Assembly (NCBI GenBank): GCA_963556255.1
Contig: OY744608.1
Location: forward strand, 34,644,599 to 34,708,598
Direction of reading: 5' to 3'
Length of the DNA stretch: 64,000 nt
Source of the DNA: Allolobophora icterica
Lineage: Eukaryota > Annelida > Clitellata > Crassiclitellata > Lumbricidae
In this document: positions 48,345-60,740 of the stretch, one piece after another
Layout: every line of letters begins with the position of its first letter
How positions within the stretch are numbered: position 1 is the first letter of the stretch
Program-made: the position numbers and the translations under genes
The notes under the pieces: generated by a model
Told to the model about the DNA's origin: nothing
The model's input: the letters and a program-made list of their open reading frames with translations, nothing else
Databases searched by the model: none

Positions 48345-48960
48345 TACACGCACATGGGATGCTGTGTAGGCTAATGCCTCTGTAATGTATGCGGTCATGT
48401 GGACTTTTCTTTCTTTAGTGTATTGAGACGATTGCCCAGCCTTCTGTTATTTCTTCGCCGTGCTGAATCTTTGTGGCAAGGGTATACGTAGCTTTAACAA
48501 CAGTGTGTCTTCCCTTCTTGAAGCAGTTCCTTGGTGATTCCAACCATGTCTGATGCTTTATCCTTCTTCGTTTTGCTGAGAGCATCTCTTACCACTTCTT
48601 GTGGAAATTTCGGTACAAGTCTGTTCCTCTGCGTTGTTTATAGGCAACTATGCTAGAACTGTAGGGTCGTTGTGTGAGTCGATCTTTAGCAGTTATTTGA
48701 AGTGTTTCTTCCATCGTTTCTGTGTATGCTTGCATTGCACTTCATCGTTTGCGTCTTTGATTAGTAGAACTTTGGGCTCGAATTGTCCACTCAGAGGCTT
48801 TATCCCACCGTGTAGATTTATATTTATCTTAAAAGTTAAAAGCTTCCCTGCATTGCTATTTCATCCATGCAGCTGGATTTGCCTCGTGGTCGTAATTCCT
48901 TCTGATTTCTCTAGTGAGCTAATTAAATTGTTTCCGGCCTGCATTGTTAGTTTGTTGCCT
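48345..48960 (-). pseudogene. Non-LTR retrotransposon relic (endonuclease-RT linker)
   Basis: On the minus strand, shifting frames give VLLIKDANDEVQCKHTQKRW, KKHFK, ATKIQHGEEITEGWAIVSIH and YRGISLHSIP-like residues. This is the order of the linker before the reverse transcriptase of RTE/Jockey-type proteins (W..YF..LL...W....I.PI.K......YRGI.L). Multiple stops. Confidence 0.5.
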
Positions 48961-49109
48961 TGCTATGTTTCTTCTTTCCTCATCGAGTTCTAATACGTCG
49001 TCTGATATCCACTGATCTGTAAGCTGCGCGCACAGAATGTAGACCAGTTTTAATGATACAAGCGGCGGAAACAACAAATGGGCAGGACCGATACCATACT
49101 TACGAGCAG

Positions 49110-49205
49110 TCGTTCAGTCCTATAGGTTCAGCGCTCGTGAATAGGCTGGTGCCCTGCGCTTGGTCTTTGAATGACGCTTTAGAAGTTTGGAGATTACGAA
49201 TACGA
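49110..49205 (-). repeat. LINE 3'-UTR-type dispersed repeat, inverted copy
   Basis: CAGCGCTCGTGAATAGGCTG, CCCTGCGCTTGGTCTTTGAA and TAGAAGTTTGGAGATTACGA are the reverse complement of the repeat at 8605 and 24147. Confidence 0.65.
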
Positions 49206-50320
49206 ATATAGTCTATGTTCAATCCCACGAAAATACAACCAGCATCAAAGTGGGTTTGGAATCATGCCAGGTATATCTCCCTTCATTTGCACAATAGGAC
49301 TACCGGTACTAGTGCTTAGACTTGTTTAAGGGCCTATTTCCATGGGAGCCTCACTGGATGAAACTATCGGATGTAATATGGTTTTTAACAACTAGCCTTA
49401 ACCTATAGGTTTTCTTTGAAATATTTGACGAGTGATAAGTCGTGGCAGATTGCCTTGAACTCACGGAAATTGCTCCATAATTCCTAACTCGCAAGAGATG
49501 AAAATTGCACGTGTCTTTAGCACCGAGTGAACTCTGAATTGTATGCTAATAACGAACCACTAACTCTCCATCGACTGCGCCTGAAGAGAACAACCGTCGA
49601 TCGAACTGTGCTGTACGTACTACATAGAATAAAGGAATAAAGCCACATAAAATCACAGCGCACAATTCGCTGCCAATCGCATTTGACATGCGTGATCATT
49701 ACGTCGAATTGTTCGCTGTCCTCGTGATGACAAACATCACGGTCATGAAAGGAATAGATGACGGCATTAACGAAAGGAGAGAGTGAGGTGGAAAGAAAGA
49801 GCAGCAATGACAGAAGAAGATAGGCAGAAAGGCAAACAAAGGCGAAGGAAGGAAGGTTTTGAAGAAAGGAGAATGTAAGAGTGGAAAGTGCAAAGAAATG
49901 ATTTTATTGAACTGACAGACCATTTCTATTCCAGATGATTAAATCTGTCTCTCTATGAAAATGATATCTCGTCGATATTGCGGAAATTATGTAACATATC
50001 AGATAATAAATCTACGACGTCCTCCTGTTTCACAAGATATCGTCCACGTTAATATCATTAACAGTAAAAATATAGGTCTATAAATGCGCACTATATTCGG
50101 CCAAAAATTCGACAGACTGCCGCGATATTTGATTTATCTGTTGCAAGTCTCGAGGTATATATCCTTACTATCATGACGGCAGTTTAAAGACATGTCTCTT
50201 ACTGTAGAACTATAGTGTGTTTTGAACATTAACAGTCAAACCCTTATTTTTTAAAGACCGACCGACATATAGAGCAGAAATCAGAATTCATTGTATTAGT
50301 TAATTAGTTCTGTGGAAACA
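49206..50320. other. Intergenic DNA without supported feature
   Basis: No gene or transposon end recognised. Confidence 0.3.
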
Positions 50321-50322
50321 GG

Positions 50323-51489
50323 CGCTTCAGGGTTCATTTGGGTGACAAGGTGAGCTCGTGGAGAACGCAAAAGAATGGTCTCCCCCAGGGATCGGTGCTG
50401 TCGCCGTGCCTTTTCAACGTGTATATAAATGATTTACCAACTACGCAATCTCGCAAGTTCGCATATGCTGATGACATCGCCCTAGCGGCTCAGGAGTCCT
50501 CACTGGAAGAAACGGAAGAGGTGCTAAATGCAGATCTGGAACTTATGTCGGAATACTTCAGGACGTGGCGATTAATTCCGAGCACTACAAAGACAGTTTC
50601 TTCTACCTTCCATCTCTATAACGCACAGGCGAACAAAGAGTTGAACATTGTTCTAAATGGGCAAAGGATAAGACACGAGACAAACCCGGTCTACCTGGGA
50701 GTCACTTTGGACAGGGCTCTCACATTCCATGAGCACCTAAAAAAGACGGCCGCTAAAGTTGGAACCCGAAACAACTTAATAAGCAAGCTGGTGGGCACGA
50801 ACTGGGGAGCCAAGACCACAACTCTTCGGTGCTCGGCCTTGGCTTTATGTTACTCGGTCGCTGAGTACTGTGCCCCAGTATGGGGTCGATCTCACCACAC
50901 TCATCTCGTCGACGTAAAGTTGAACGCAACTATGCGGATCATCTCGGGTACGTTACGCCCCGCGCCGCTCGCCTGGCTGCCAGTGTTGAGCAACATTCCT
51001 CCTCCGCACCTGAGAAGAATGGAGGCGACAGCGAAGATGCTACGGAAGGTCCAGGCAAACAAGAATCTTCCGCTGCATACAGACATTACGTGCCATCCAA
51101 AATTACGGCTCCCTTCACGCCGACCTATATGGTGGAATCAACCTGATGAGGACTTTACAGCTAATACGGCCTGGTGTGCCGAGTGGCTGGCAGCTGAAGT
51201 TGTCAACCGCTCGCTCGTGGCCGTGCCGTCTGTATGGCCTCCGGGAAATGATCTCCCGCGGGGTCAGTGGGTCACACTGAACCGCTTCAGAACAGGTCAA
51301 GGTCGTTGTGCTGCCAATATGGTACGTTGGGGTCAGGCCATCGACCCCCTTTGTAGCTGTGGGGAAATTCAGACAATGGCGCACATCGTAAATGACTGTG
51401 TAACAACGCGTTTTCCGGGCGGGATGCCCGCCCTACATGAGGCCGATGAGGCTGCTGTTGAGTGGCTATGCGCAAACTGCAAAAGCTAA
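50323..51489 (+). pseudogene. Jockey-like non-LTR retrotransposon ORF2, 5'-truncated but open (383 codons)
   Basis: A single open frame runs from the RT palm to the natural C-terminus: NGLPQGSVLSPCLFNVYIND, KFAYADDIALAAQ (catalytic YADD), YLGVTLDRALTFHEHLKKTA, LALCYSVAEYCAPVWGRS, LNRFRTGQGRCAANMVRWGQ and CSCGEIQTMAHIVNDC, then TAA. The C-terminal Cys-His segment is typical of Jockey-superfamily ORF2 proteins. The endonuclease and first RT motifs are missing, as in target-primed 5' truncation. The intact frame over 383 codons suggests a recent copy. It lies a little upstream of a 'tatggcgcc' tail (51510) and a SINE. Confidence 0.85.
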
Positions 51490-51591
51490 ATAAGTTCTGT
51501 GGAAATTTATATGGCGCCTTAAATAACCTCTCGAAGGCGCTCACTGCTTTATTCATTGATGCTACGTTTCGATATGGGGTGCGGGATAATG

Positions 51592-51900
51592 TAATGGTGT
51601 AGTGGTTAGCGTGCTGGACTGTCAACTGAAAGGTTGGGGCTCAGATCCCCTCCACGGCAGAAATTTAGTTTGAGATTTCAACTCTATTTGGATTCCTAGC
51701 CAACTCAGCTATAATGAGTACACCGATCGTACACTGTCGGTTGGAAGATGGACTGAACTAAAAAAACTAAATTTCGGTTGGAAGATGGACGGCGAGGGAG
51801 AGAATTGGCCACCCACCCTCATATGCCGATGCTGAGAAAATGAAGTCGCTAACACTTCATACACATGGCTGTAACACAGGTTAGCTGAAGAGTCTGACCA
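51592..51900 (+). mobile_element. tRNA-derived SINE, copy 2
   Basis: GGTGTAGTGGTTAGCGTGCT has an A-box and GGTTGGGGCTCAGATCCCCT a B-box arrangement of pol III promoters. The body AGCCAACTCAGCTATAATGA, CCCTCATATGCCGATGCTGA and AATGAAGTCGCTAACACTTC is shared with 6440-6745. A short duplicated segment (AAATTTCGGTTGGAAGATGG) is internal. Confidence 0.8.
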
Positions 51901-51975
51901 TATCCTCATTCCCGATAAGGACAAGTTCGTCTGCAGAGGGTTACTACTGGAAAACCAAGCAGATGTCTCTACTAT

Positions 51976-52174
51976 CATGGGCGGAGTTTGGTTTTAGTTC
52001 ATGGGGGGGGCTAAAACATACCTTACAAAAACCTTGATGACCTTTTTTTAGGAATTCGTCTCCGGAAAATTAATTTGATGACCTTTTTTTAGGAATTCGT
52101 CTAAGACAAATTTATGTCTGGGGCTTCATGGGGGGGGGGCTTAGCCCCCTAGCCCCTGATAAACTCCGCCCATG
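51976..52174. mobile_element. hAT-type MITE, 199 bp
   Basis: Perfect inverted ends CATGGGCGGAGTTT and AAACTCCGCCCATG lie between perfect 8-bp duplications TCTACTAT (51968-51975, 52175-52182). The interior has a direct repeat of TTGATGACCTTTTTTTAGGA with ATTCGTCT. Confidence 0.95.
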
Positions 52175-52379
52175 TCTACTATCAAGCTCTCGCAAACACG
52201 TAGAACCTATAACCATCTGATCTAGTCTGGTCTATAACGGACTGATGATAGATTCACAGGAATGACTTCAGTCGAACGAAGCATTCGCTGGGCGTTTTCC
52301 CTGAGATGATGGTAGACAACGCCCAACTCAGACCTCTCTCTACTCCACTATTTCGATGATATATAGTTGGCAGGACATC

Positions 52380-52830
52380 CGACAAGACAGAAAGACGGAC
52401 ATACAGACAGAAAGAGAGACAGGCAGATGAGAAAATATTCATACGAACACACAATCTGAATGAGGTATACGGCAAACTGGAGGAAAAACGCAGAGGCAAA
52501 TGGACGCAGAAGCAACCAGACGCAGGCAGAGACCGACTGACAGAGGCACACACTGATATAGGAACAGACGGACGAAAACTCTTAACGAAAGAAATACACG
52601 CAAACAGAGATATAAATGGAAGGATAGAGAAAGTCAAGGACAGACAGACAAGAAAAGATATGGAAGACATGCAGATAGACGGAGAGACAGATAGATGGAA
52701 GGACTGATAGACAGAGAGACGAAGGACAGATAGCCAGACGGAGAGACAGAAAGATGAAGGGACTGATAAACAGACAGAGAGACGGAGGGACAGATAGCAA
52801 GACGAAGAAAAGGACAGCTGGAAGGACAGA
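52380..52830. repeat. Degenerate (GACA)n-rich tract
   Basis: GACAGA/GACGGACA words dominate for about 450 bases. Shadow ORFs here are not genes. Confidence 0.8.
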
Positions 52831-53447
52831 TGGATCGAGAATCGATGGCAGGAAGAGGGCGTTAAATGATGTTGCGATAGAATGGCTACGGAGGCTGGCG
52901 AACGCCGATCTCCATTATCATCGCATCGACGATTCCACTGTCCACGAACAGACGCCTACCACATATTGATGCCAATCGCAGGAAGAGATGCTGCTGCTGC
53001 TGCTGAAGCAGGAGACAAGACATAATGACACGCCCTTCTGATGAGAGGGAAAGTTCGACGCATCAAAGGAGCACCTGAGCGAAGAGGAGCACCTGAGCGA
53101 AGCACAATGAATAAATAAATGGGGACAGAAAAAGCTCAACTCAGGATCTATGGATCTGGTTGCATATCAAGGCCTAAAATACATATTGAAGCCCATATGA
53201 TTAAAGTATTATTATGCGCATAACATATTCATGCTGTTAACAATACCTGAAAATGAGTTTAGGATATTTTCCCGGGACAACCTCCCCCAGACAATTCCCC
53301 ATGATATTTCCCCTGGACTTTCCATTATAGGGAATTTGCCCGGTCATTTCCATTCCCCATCGAGTGTCATAAACTCATAGACTTAGTGGATGGTCAGTAC
53401 AATAATACGCTAAACAACTGTTAACTTAAACTGGATCTAGAGCGAGG
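52831..53447. other. Unassigned intergenic DNA
   Basis: Contains a cluster of CCCCGGACAATTTCCCC-like words near 53265-53350. No gene. Confidence 0.35.
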
Positions 53448-53560
53448 CTTTTCAAACTGTGGTCCGCGAACCAAGAGGGGTCCGCGAAGGATATAGCGGG
53501 GTTCGAGAGAGCGTAATGGAAATATTAATTAACACTGCGTAGTTTTAGCATTAGCACATA
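53448..53560 (+). mobile_element. hAT-like left end fragment
   Basis: CTTTTCAAACTGTGGTCCGC followed by GGGGTCCGCGAAGG resembles the left end of Charlie-type hAT elements. No right end is found before the adjacent tandem array. Confidence 0.4.
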
Positions 53561-53564
53561 GACT

Positions 53565-56500
53565 CTACCTTTCTCTTTGCCTTCTTTGCCTTTCTCTTTG
53601 TCTTCTTATTTACTTTCTTCTTTTCCTTCTTACTAACCTTCTTCTTTGCCTTCTTCTTTGTCTTTCTCCTTGCCTTCTTCGTTGACTTTTACTTACCTTC
53701 TTCTTTGCCTTCTTCTTGCCCCACTTATTATCCAATCTGCTTGTCTTCTTCTTTTCTCTTATCTTTGCCTTCTTTTTTTGCCTTTTTACTTACCTCCTTC
53801 TTTGCCTTTTTACTTTCTTCTTTCCTTTCTTCTTTGTCTTTCTCTTTGCCTTCTTCTTTGCCATCCTTTTTGCCTCGTGCTGTACCAATATCTTTGCTTT
53901 CGTCTTTGCTTTCTTCATTGCCTTTTAGTTACCATCGACTTCTTCTTTGCCCTCTTTTCATTCTTCTTTGCCTTTTTACTTACCTTTTTTCTTTTCCTAT
54001 TCTTTGTCTCTCTCTTTGCCTTATACTTCGACTTCTTCTTTTCCTTCTTTTTTTGCCTTCACCTTTGCCATTTTAGTTATCTTCATTGCCTACTTCTTCT
54101 TTTTCTTCTTTGCCTTTAGGCTTGCCTTCTTCTTGCCTTCTTGTTTACCTTTTCGCCGCCATTTTACTTGCCCTCGTATTTATCTTCGTGTTTGCCTTCT
54201 TCTTTACCTTTTACTTATCTTTTTCTTTACTTTCTTCTTGGCCTATCTTTCTGGCTACTTTTTTGCCTTGCTTTGCCTTCTTCTTTGCCTTTTACTCACC
54301 TTGTTCTTTACCTTCTCTTTTGCCTTCTTCTTTGCCTTCTTCTTTGTCTTGCTTTGTGCCTTCTTTCTTGCCTTCTCCTTTTCCTTCTTCGCCGCCTGTT
54401 TACTTACCTTCACTCTTTGCCTTCACCTGTACCTTTTTCCTTGCCTTCTACCTTGACTTCCTCCTTACCTTTTCTTTTCATCTTCTATGTCTTTCTCTTT
54501 GTCTTCTATCCTGCTTTCTTCTTTGCCACCTAAGCCGTCTTTTTACTTACCTTCCTGTTTGCCTTCTTTTTTATGTTTTTACTTACCTTCTTCTTTGCCT
54601 TCTTCAATACGTTTATCTTTAAATTCTTCTTTGGCTTTCTCATTGCCTTGGTCATTACCTTTTACTTTCTTCTTCTTTGCCTTTCTCTTTGCTTCTACCT
54701 TGATTTCCCTTTATCTCCTTGAGTATCTTCTTCTATGGCTACTTCGTTGTCTTTGTCTTTGCCCTCTTTTCTTGCTTTCTTCTTTGCCACCTACGCCGTA
54801 TTTTTACTTACCTTCCTCTTTACCTTCTTTTCTACGTTTTTACTCACTCTTCTTTGCTTTCTTCTATTTCTCTTTGACTTCTTCTTTGCCTTTCTGTTTG
54901 CCTTGTTCCTTGCCTTTTAACTTACCTTCTTCTACACCTTTACGTTCTTCTTTGCATTTCTCTTTGCCTTCTACCTTGACTTTCTCCTTAACTTCTTCTT
55001 TATCTTCTCATATTTCTTTGTCTTTCTGTTTGCCTTCTTCGTTGCTTTCTCTTTGCCTTTCTACTTACCTTCTCCTCACCTTGCGCTGTACTTTCTTCTT
55101 TTGCTTTCTTCTTTGCATTCTTCGTTGCCTTTTACTTACCTTCTTCACTGCCTTTCTCTTTGACCTCTTCTTGTCCTTCTTCTTTGACTTCTTCTGTTCC
55201 TTCTTCTATGCCTTTTCACTCACCTTTCTTCTTTACCTTTCCCTTTGCCTTTCAACTTTCTTTGACTTCTTCTTTGCTTTCTTTTTTGCCTTCTTCTTTG
55301 CCGTTTTACTTACCTTCTTTGCTTTCTTTTTTGCCTCCTTCTTTGTTTTTTCTTTGCCTTCTTCTTTGCCTTTTACTTACCTTCTTCTTTGCCTTTCTAC
55401 TTATCTTTCTTCTTCGCCTTTTCCTTTATCTTTATCTTTCCCTTCTACTTTCTATGAGTTCTTTGCCTTCTGTTTTCCTCCTTCTTTGCCGTTTTCTTTC
55501 CTTCTTTGCTTTCTTCTCTGCTTTCTTTTTTGTCTTTCTTGTTTGCCTCCTTCTGTGCCTTTTGCTTACCTTCATTTTCTTTGCATTTCTCTGTGACTTG
55601 TTCTTGGCCTTCTTCTTTGCCTTCTACTGTTTCATCTTCTGTGCCTTCATCTTTGCCTCCTACTTTCTTTGACTTCCCTTTGCTTTCTTTTTGTCTTCTT
55701 CTTTGCTATTTAGCATACCTTCTTTGTTTTTCTTCTTTGCCTTCTTCTTTGCCGTTTTACTTACCTTCTTTTTCTTTTGTCTTCTTCTTTGCTATTTAAC
55801 TTACCTTCTTTGTCTTTCTTCTTTGCCTCCTTCTGTGCCTTTTACTTACCTTCTTTCTCTTTGACTTGTTCTTGGCCTTCTTCTTTGCCTTCTACTGTTT
55901 CATCTTCTGTGCCTTCATCTTTGCCTTCTACTTTCTTTGACTTCTCTTTGCTTTCTTTTTGTCTTCTTCCTTGCCATTTAACTTACCTTCTTTGTTTTAC
56001 TTCTTTACCGTCTTCTTTGCCTTTTACTTAACTTATTCTCTGCCTTTCACGCTGATTTCTTCTTGGTCTTCTTCTTTGCGTCCTTCTGTTCTACCTTTTC
56101 ACGTACCTCATTTTTCGTTTTTTTCCTTTTATCTTTCTATTATACTCTTTGACTTCTTTTTCTTTTTTCCTTCTTCTTTACCGTTTTAGTTACCTTCTTT
56201 GCTTCTTTCTTGCCCTCTTCTTTGTCTTTCTAATTTGCCTTTATCTTTACCTCCAACTTTCTTCGACTTCTTCTTTGCCTTCTTTCTTCCTTTCTTCTTT
56301 GACGTTTTACTTACCTTCGTTGCTTTCTTCTTTGGCTTCTTCTTTGTCTTTCTTCTTGACCTTCTTCGTTGTTTTCCTTTGTTCCTATTTCTTCGTTTTT
56401 ATCTTTGCCTTCTACTTTCTTTTCTCTTCTTTGCCTTCTTCCTTGTCTTTCTTTTTGCCTGCTTCTCTGCCTTTTACTTACCTTCTTCTTTGCCTTTCGC

Positions 56501-57824
56501 TTTGACTTCTTCTTGGCTTCTTATGTTCTTCCTTTTAACTTACCTTTCTTTTTACCTTTATCTTTGCCTTTATCTTTGCCTTTTATTCTTTGACTTCTCC
56601 ATTGTCTTCTTTTTTGCCTTCTTCTTTGCCGTTTTGCTTACCTTCTTTGCTTTCTTCTTTTCCTTCTTCTTTGTATTTCTTCTTTGCCATTATCTTTCCC
56701 TCCAACTTTCTTCGACTTCTTCTTTGCCATCTCTTTTGCCTTCTTCTTTGCCGTTTTACTTACCTTCTTTGTTTTCTTCTTTGCCTTCTTCTTGGCCTTT
56801 CTTCTTTGCCTTCTTCGTTGTCTTTTACTTACCTTCTTCTTCGCCTTTCTCTTTGACTTCTTCTTGACCTTCTTCTTCGCCTTCTTCTGTTCCTACTTCG
56901 TTGCATTTATCGTTTCTTTGACTTCTCTTTGCCTTCTTATTTGCCTTCTTCTTCAGCGTTTTACTTACCTTATTTTTCTTCTTTGCCTTCTTCCTTGTCA
57001 CTCTTCCTTGCCTGCTTCTTCGCCTTGTACTTACCTTCTTTGCCTTTCGCTTTGACCTTCTTGGCCTTCTTTCTTGTCTTCTTCTGTTCTACCTTTTATC
57101 TTACCTCTTTTGCCTTTTTCTTTTCCTTTATAGTTGCCTTATGCTTTCTTTGAGTTCTTCTTTTCCTTTTTTTTGCCTTGTTCTTTGCCTTTATCTTAGC
57201 CTTATACTCTTTGACTTCTTCTTTGCCTTCTTTTTTGCCTTCTTCTGTTCCTTATTCTTTGCCTTTATCTTTGCCTTCTACTTTCTTTGCCTTCTCTTAG
57301 CCTTCTACTTTCCTTGACTTCTCTTAGCCTTCTTGTATACCTTCTTCTTTACCGTTTTACTTACCTTCTTTTTCTTCTTTGCCTTCTTCCTCGTCTCTCT
57401 TCTTTTTCTTCTTCAATGGCTTTTACTTACCTTCTTCTTTGCCTCTCTCTTTGACTTCTGCTTGGCCTTCTTCTTTGCCTTCTTCTGTTATACGTTTTCA
57501 CTTAACTTTCTTCTTTGCCTTTTTCTTTGCCTTCTGCTCTCTTTGCCTTCTTTCTTGCCTTCTTCTTTGCCGTTTTACTTACCTTCTTTGCTTTCTTCTT
57601 TGCCGTCTTCTTTGCCTTCGTCTTTTCCTTCTTATTTGCCTTCTTCTTTACCTTTTTGCTTACTTTCCTCTCTGTCTTCTTACTTGCCTTTCTTTTTGAC
57701 TTTTTCTTTTGACATTCTCGTTGCCTTTTTACCAACCTTCTTCTTTACCTTCTACTTCACCTTCTTTGTCTTGCTCTTTACCTTCTTTGTTGACTTTCTC
57801 TTTGACTTCTTCTTTGCTTTTTCT
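53565..57824. repeat. CTTTGCC-type pyrimidine tandem array, ~4.3 kb
   Basis: Variants of TTTGCCTTCTTC/CTTTGCCTTCTT repeat continuously, almost pure pyrimidine except for the G of GCC and occasional A. Longer blocks such as TTTACTTACCTTCTTTGCTT recur every few hundred bases; for example the block encoding TFFDF.LLSFCLL repeats at about 55655 and 55925. Multiples of three keep frames open, giving long Phe/Leu/Ser-rich (+) and Lys/Ala-rich (-) shadow ORFs. Confidence 0.95.
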
Positions 57825-59058
57825 TAGGGACCTGCGAATCACAAATTTTCCGTCGAATCGAATCTCGAATCGAATCGAGGGTAAAGGTTCGAATTCGAAT
57901 CGAATCTCGAATCGAATCAGCGGGTACCAAAACCATGTTTTGATATTCATCACTCATGTAGTGTGTTACAGTAGGCTACGTAATTGCACAGGCGTATCGA
58001 TAATTTTTCTGCAGTTCAAAATCAATTAAAATAAACATTAAGCTAATTAGCAGATTTAACAATAACACAAATAATTTATGAGTTAAGTAAGTAAGTATAT
58101 TCTTTAGTGTACCAATTGCATAACCGCACTTTGGTGTCCATACATCTAAGCCAGGCATGGGCAACTTCTTTTAATAGAAGGCCACCCTAAGATTTTAAGG
58201 GCAGTTCTGGGGCCGTATAATAATCGCAGGCTAATTTTTACAGATTACTTGCCCCAGATAATGAGACAATATTAATTTTATTCAAAATAAATATTGCGGA
58301 ATAATTTTTACGGTTAAACTTCAAGTTTAAAGTAAATGAAAATAATTTTTATGATCTAAACTTAATTAGGCTATCCTAATACCTATAGAGTCCTACACTA
58401 CAATAAAAACAAAATATGTTTCAAGTTTCTTCAGTTTTAAATTACATAAAACTGTTAGTCTGTACAATGTATCCATTTGCATGGTGTTTAATATTTAATA
58501 TATAATAATGATTAATGTGAGATCTGACAATTCTTCTCACGACACAAATCCGGTGTGTTTGCTTTAACGTTCGAAGTGCCAATTCGAAGTTCATTGGAGA
58601 GATTATTGTCATCTGTTAGTCTGCATCCGTTTTTGCATTTTGTTATAGTTTCATCTCTGAGAAGAACTGTTCACAAATAGGCCTAGGCCTATAGGTGCTT
58701 GGAAACAGTGCAACCATTTTCAGGGCAACAAATCTAAGTGAAGGACTGAAGGGTATGAATCCTGAGAAACGTACAGTTTATAGAACTAAATCAGAGGTAC
58801 CTCACGAAATTTCCTTTCCAATTCACCGTTGTTGAGGGTTTACTCGCGTCGCGAGCCGCGTGCACGCAGAAATTCAACAACCAATCCACGCGCAGTAGAC
58901 AATTACAATAATTAGTTTACAACAAAGTGCGCCTAGGGTTAATCATTTTTCCGAAAAAGATTCAAATTTTTTTCGAATCATGACATCATTTTCGATTCGA
59001 ATCGAATACCGCCGCCCGATTCGATTTCGAATCGAATATCGAAGCTTCGCAGTTCCTA
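57825..59058. mobile_element. hAT element inserted in the pyrimidine array, 1234 bp
   Basis: The ends TAGGGACCTGCGAA and (inverted) TAGGAACTGCGAA lie between CTTTTTCT duplications (57817-57824, 59059-59066). Subterminal TCGAATCGAATC words are abundant at both ends. A CAGGCATGGGCAACTT tip near 58156 may be a nested hAT. No transposase is recognisable. Confidence 0.85.
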
Positions 59059-59066
59059 CTTTTTCT

Positions 59067-59460
59067 TTGCCTTCTTAGTTTTATTTTTACTTACCTATTT
59101 TTACTTCTTCACCTACTTCTTTGCCCTCTTCTTTGTCTTGCTCTTTGCCTTCTTTCGTGCCTTCTTCGGTACCTTCTTCGCCGCCTTTTTCTTACCTTCC
59201 ACTTTGCCTTTCTCTTTGCCTTCTTCCTTCCATCTTCTTTGCCTCCTTACTGCCCTCTTTCTTTTTGCCTTGTATTGTGCCTTTTTCTTTGCCTTCCTTT
59301 TAGCCTTCTTCTTTATCTTTCTCTGTGCCTTCTTCTTTGCTTTCCTCGTTGTCTTCTTCTTTGCCGTTCTACTTAAATTCTTCTTTGCCTTCCTCTTTGC
59401 CTTCCTCTTTTCTTCTACTTTGTCTTCCTGCTTTGCCTTTCTCTTTGCCTTTGTGGAAGA
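59067..59460. repeat. CTTTGCC-type pyrimidine array, right portion
   Basis: Continuation of 53565-57824 beyond the hAT insertion. Confidence 0.93.
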
Positions 59461-60656
59461 TGACGCAGGTCCAGCTATTTCTCGAACCATAGCACCAGTC
59501 TAACGATGTCTGTGCTGGATGTCATGAAGCAGCTTATCAACCAGTTTGGGTCCTCGACTACCGGTTGGACTCGTGGTGTTCTCACGAGGTTTTGCAATGT
59601 GTAGACTAGCACCCAGTGGGAAATCTTCCTACACTCGCTTGAGGTCGCAGTTCTTCTTCTCTGCCATCTGTTTCTGTTTCCATGGCACCAAGAATCTTGC
59701 CGGTGGACGCCCACCTTCAAGTGACCCCTGAACCATGAGGTCAAGTGCCCCGGATGTCTGAGCTACAACATGGGTCTACTACACAAGAAACCGAATGCAA
59801 AATCCAATGATGATGATGATCGTTAGCCCTGTGCTTCGGTGCATGAATTGTATGCTGTTTAACAACAATCGCTGTAAAGTTTGTTAATCCTTGCAGTCAA
59901 CTATAGGCTTAATTACTTGGGAATGGCACATGTAATTGAAATTAATTATTTGTTTCTTGGAAACAGATTTCTAAACACCCATTTCTTTAGACCTACCATG
60001 CAGTGGCCTTTAAAGTGGAACTCCACAATTATAATTGTTGAGGATACTGTTGAGGTCGTATTGTTCTTTTATTTTGCAAACTGAAAATTGCACACCAATC
60101 ATCACTCGACTAAGCATAACTAATTAACAAATAGACGACTCAAAAAGTAACAAGATATTCCATCATTAATACAAATCCAATTAAATTGCGCCGCTTTACA
60201 TCTATAGTGACGTATTTAAATTTTTTAGGACCTAACCCAATAGCAACGTCATATATAGGGCCTAGACAGTAGGACAAAATTTAATGAAGCCCACTTGACA
60301 AGATCCTATGTTGGCTCTTTGCGTAAGACAATATGGACCACACGTAGGACAAGTGAAGCCCCTCTAAGAACAGTGTCATATGGATTTCACATGTCCTACG
60401 ATAGGAAGTTGGATCGACTGTGATGAAAGAGTCAGTGCATTTATTAATAGATAAAATGTAATGTACTGGAAATCTCCGAAATTTCTCAACGCCACACAAA
60501 AGCCACGTCAGGAAGTCCGCTAAAGCAAGGTTTTTTGTCTCTTTCGGTGCCAGGTCAGAATTCTTAAGATATTGGGATGGCTGACAGATGCCAAGCGTAG
60601 CAAACAACTTATTAACCGTGTTCTCGTGTCGCTGTCGACCATTAGTTTTGGTTATT
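59461..60656. other. Intergenic DNA without recognised gene
   Basis: Minus-strand frames at 59475-59744 and 60281-60607 show no family motif; the second is 108 codons and I cannot support it as a gene. Confidence 0.3.
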
Positions 60657-60740
60657 AAAACATTTTAATACTTTAACGACGAGCTGCATTGGCTTCCAAT
60701 TCACTTTTAGTACAGTCACGTCGTTAAAGTGTTAAATGAA
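60657..60740. repeat. Short inverted repeat
   Basis: TTAATACTTTAACGACG near 60664 pairs with CGTCGTTAAAGTGTTAA near 60720, forming a hairpin with ~35-base loop. Confidence 0.75.

Noticed and set aside
51592..51670. A genuine tRNA gene
   Set aside because: A- and B-box-like segments exist, but no complete cloverleaf forms and the sequence continues into a SINE body shared with 6440.
54487..55596. 369-codon ORF rich in Phe, Leu, Ser and Pro on the + strand
   Set aside because: It lies wholly in the CTTTGCC tandem array. Repeat units in multiples of three keep the frame open; there is no domain and all frames are similarly open.
57502..57735. Lys/Ala-rich minus-strand ORF resembling a histone H1 tail
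   Set aside because: Translation of the same tandem array; no globular domain, no consistent start, and frames shift along the array.
53448..59058. A single large hAT from the 53448 tip to the 59058 tip
   Set aside because: The two tips are different in sequence, and 57825/59058 already form a proper pair with a CTTTTTCT duplication.
60281..60607. 108-codon minus-strand ORF as a gene
   Set aside because: No recognisable motif, splice context or repeat family; chance length is plausible in this composition.
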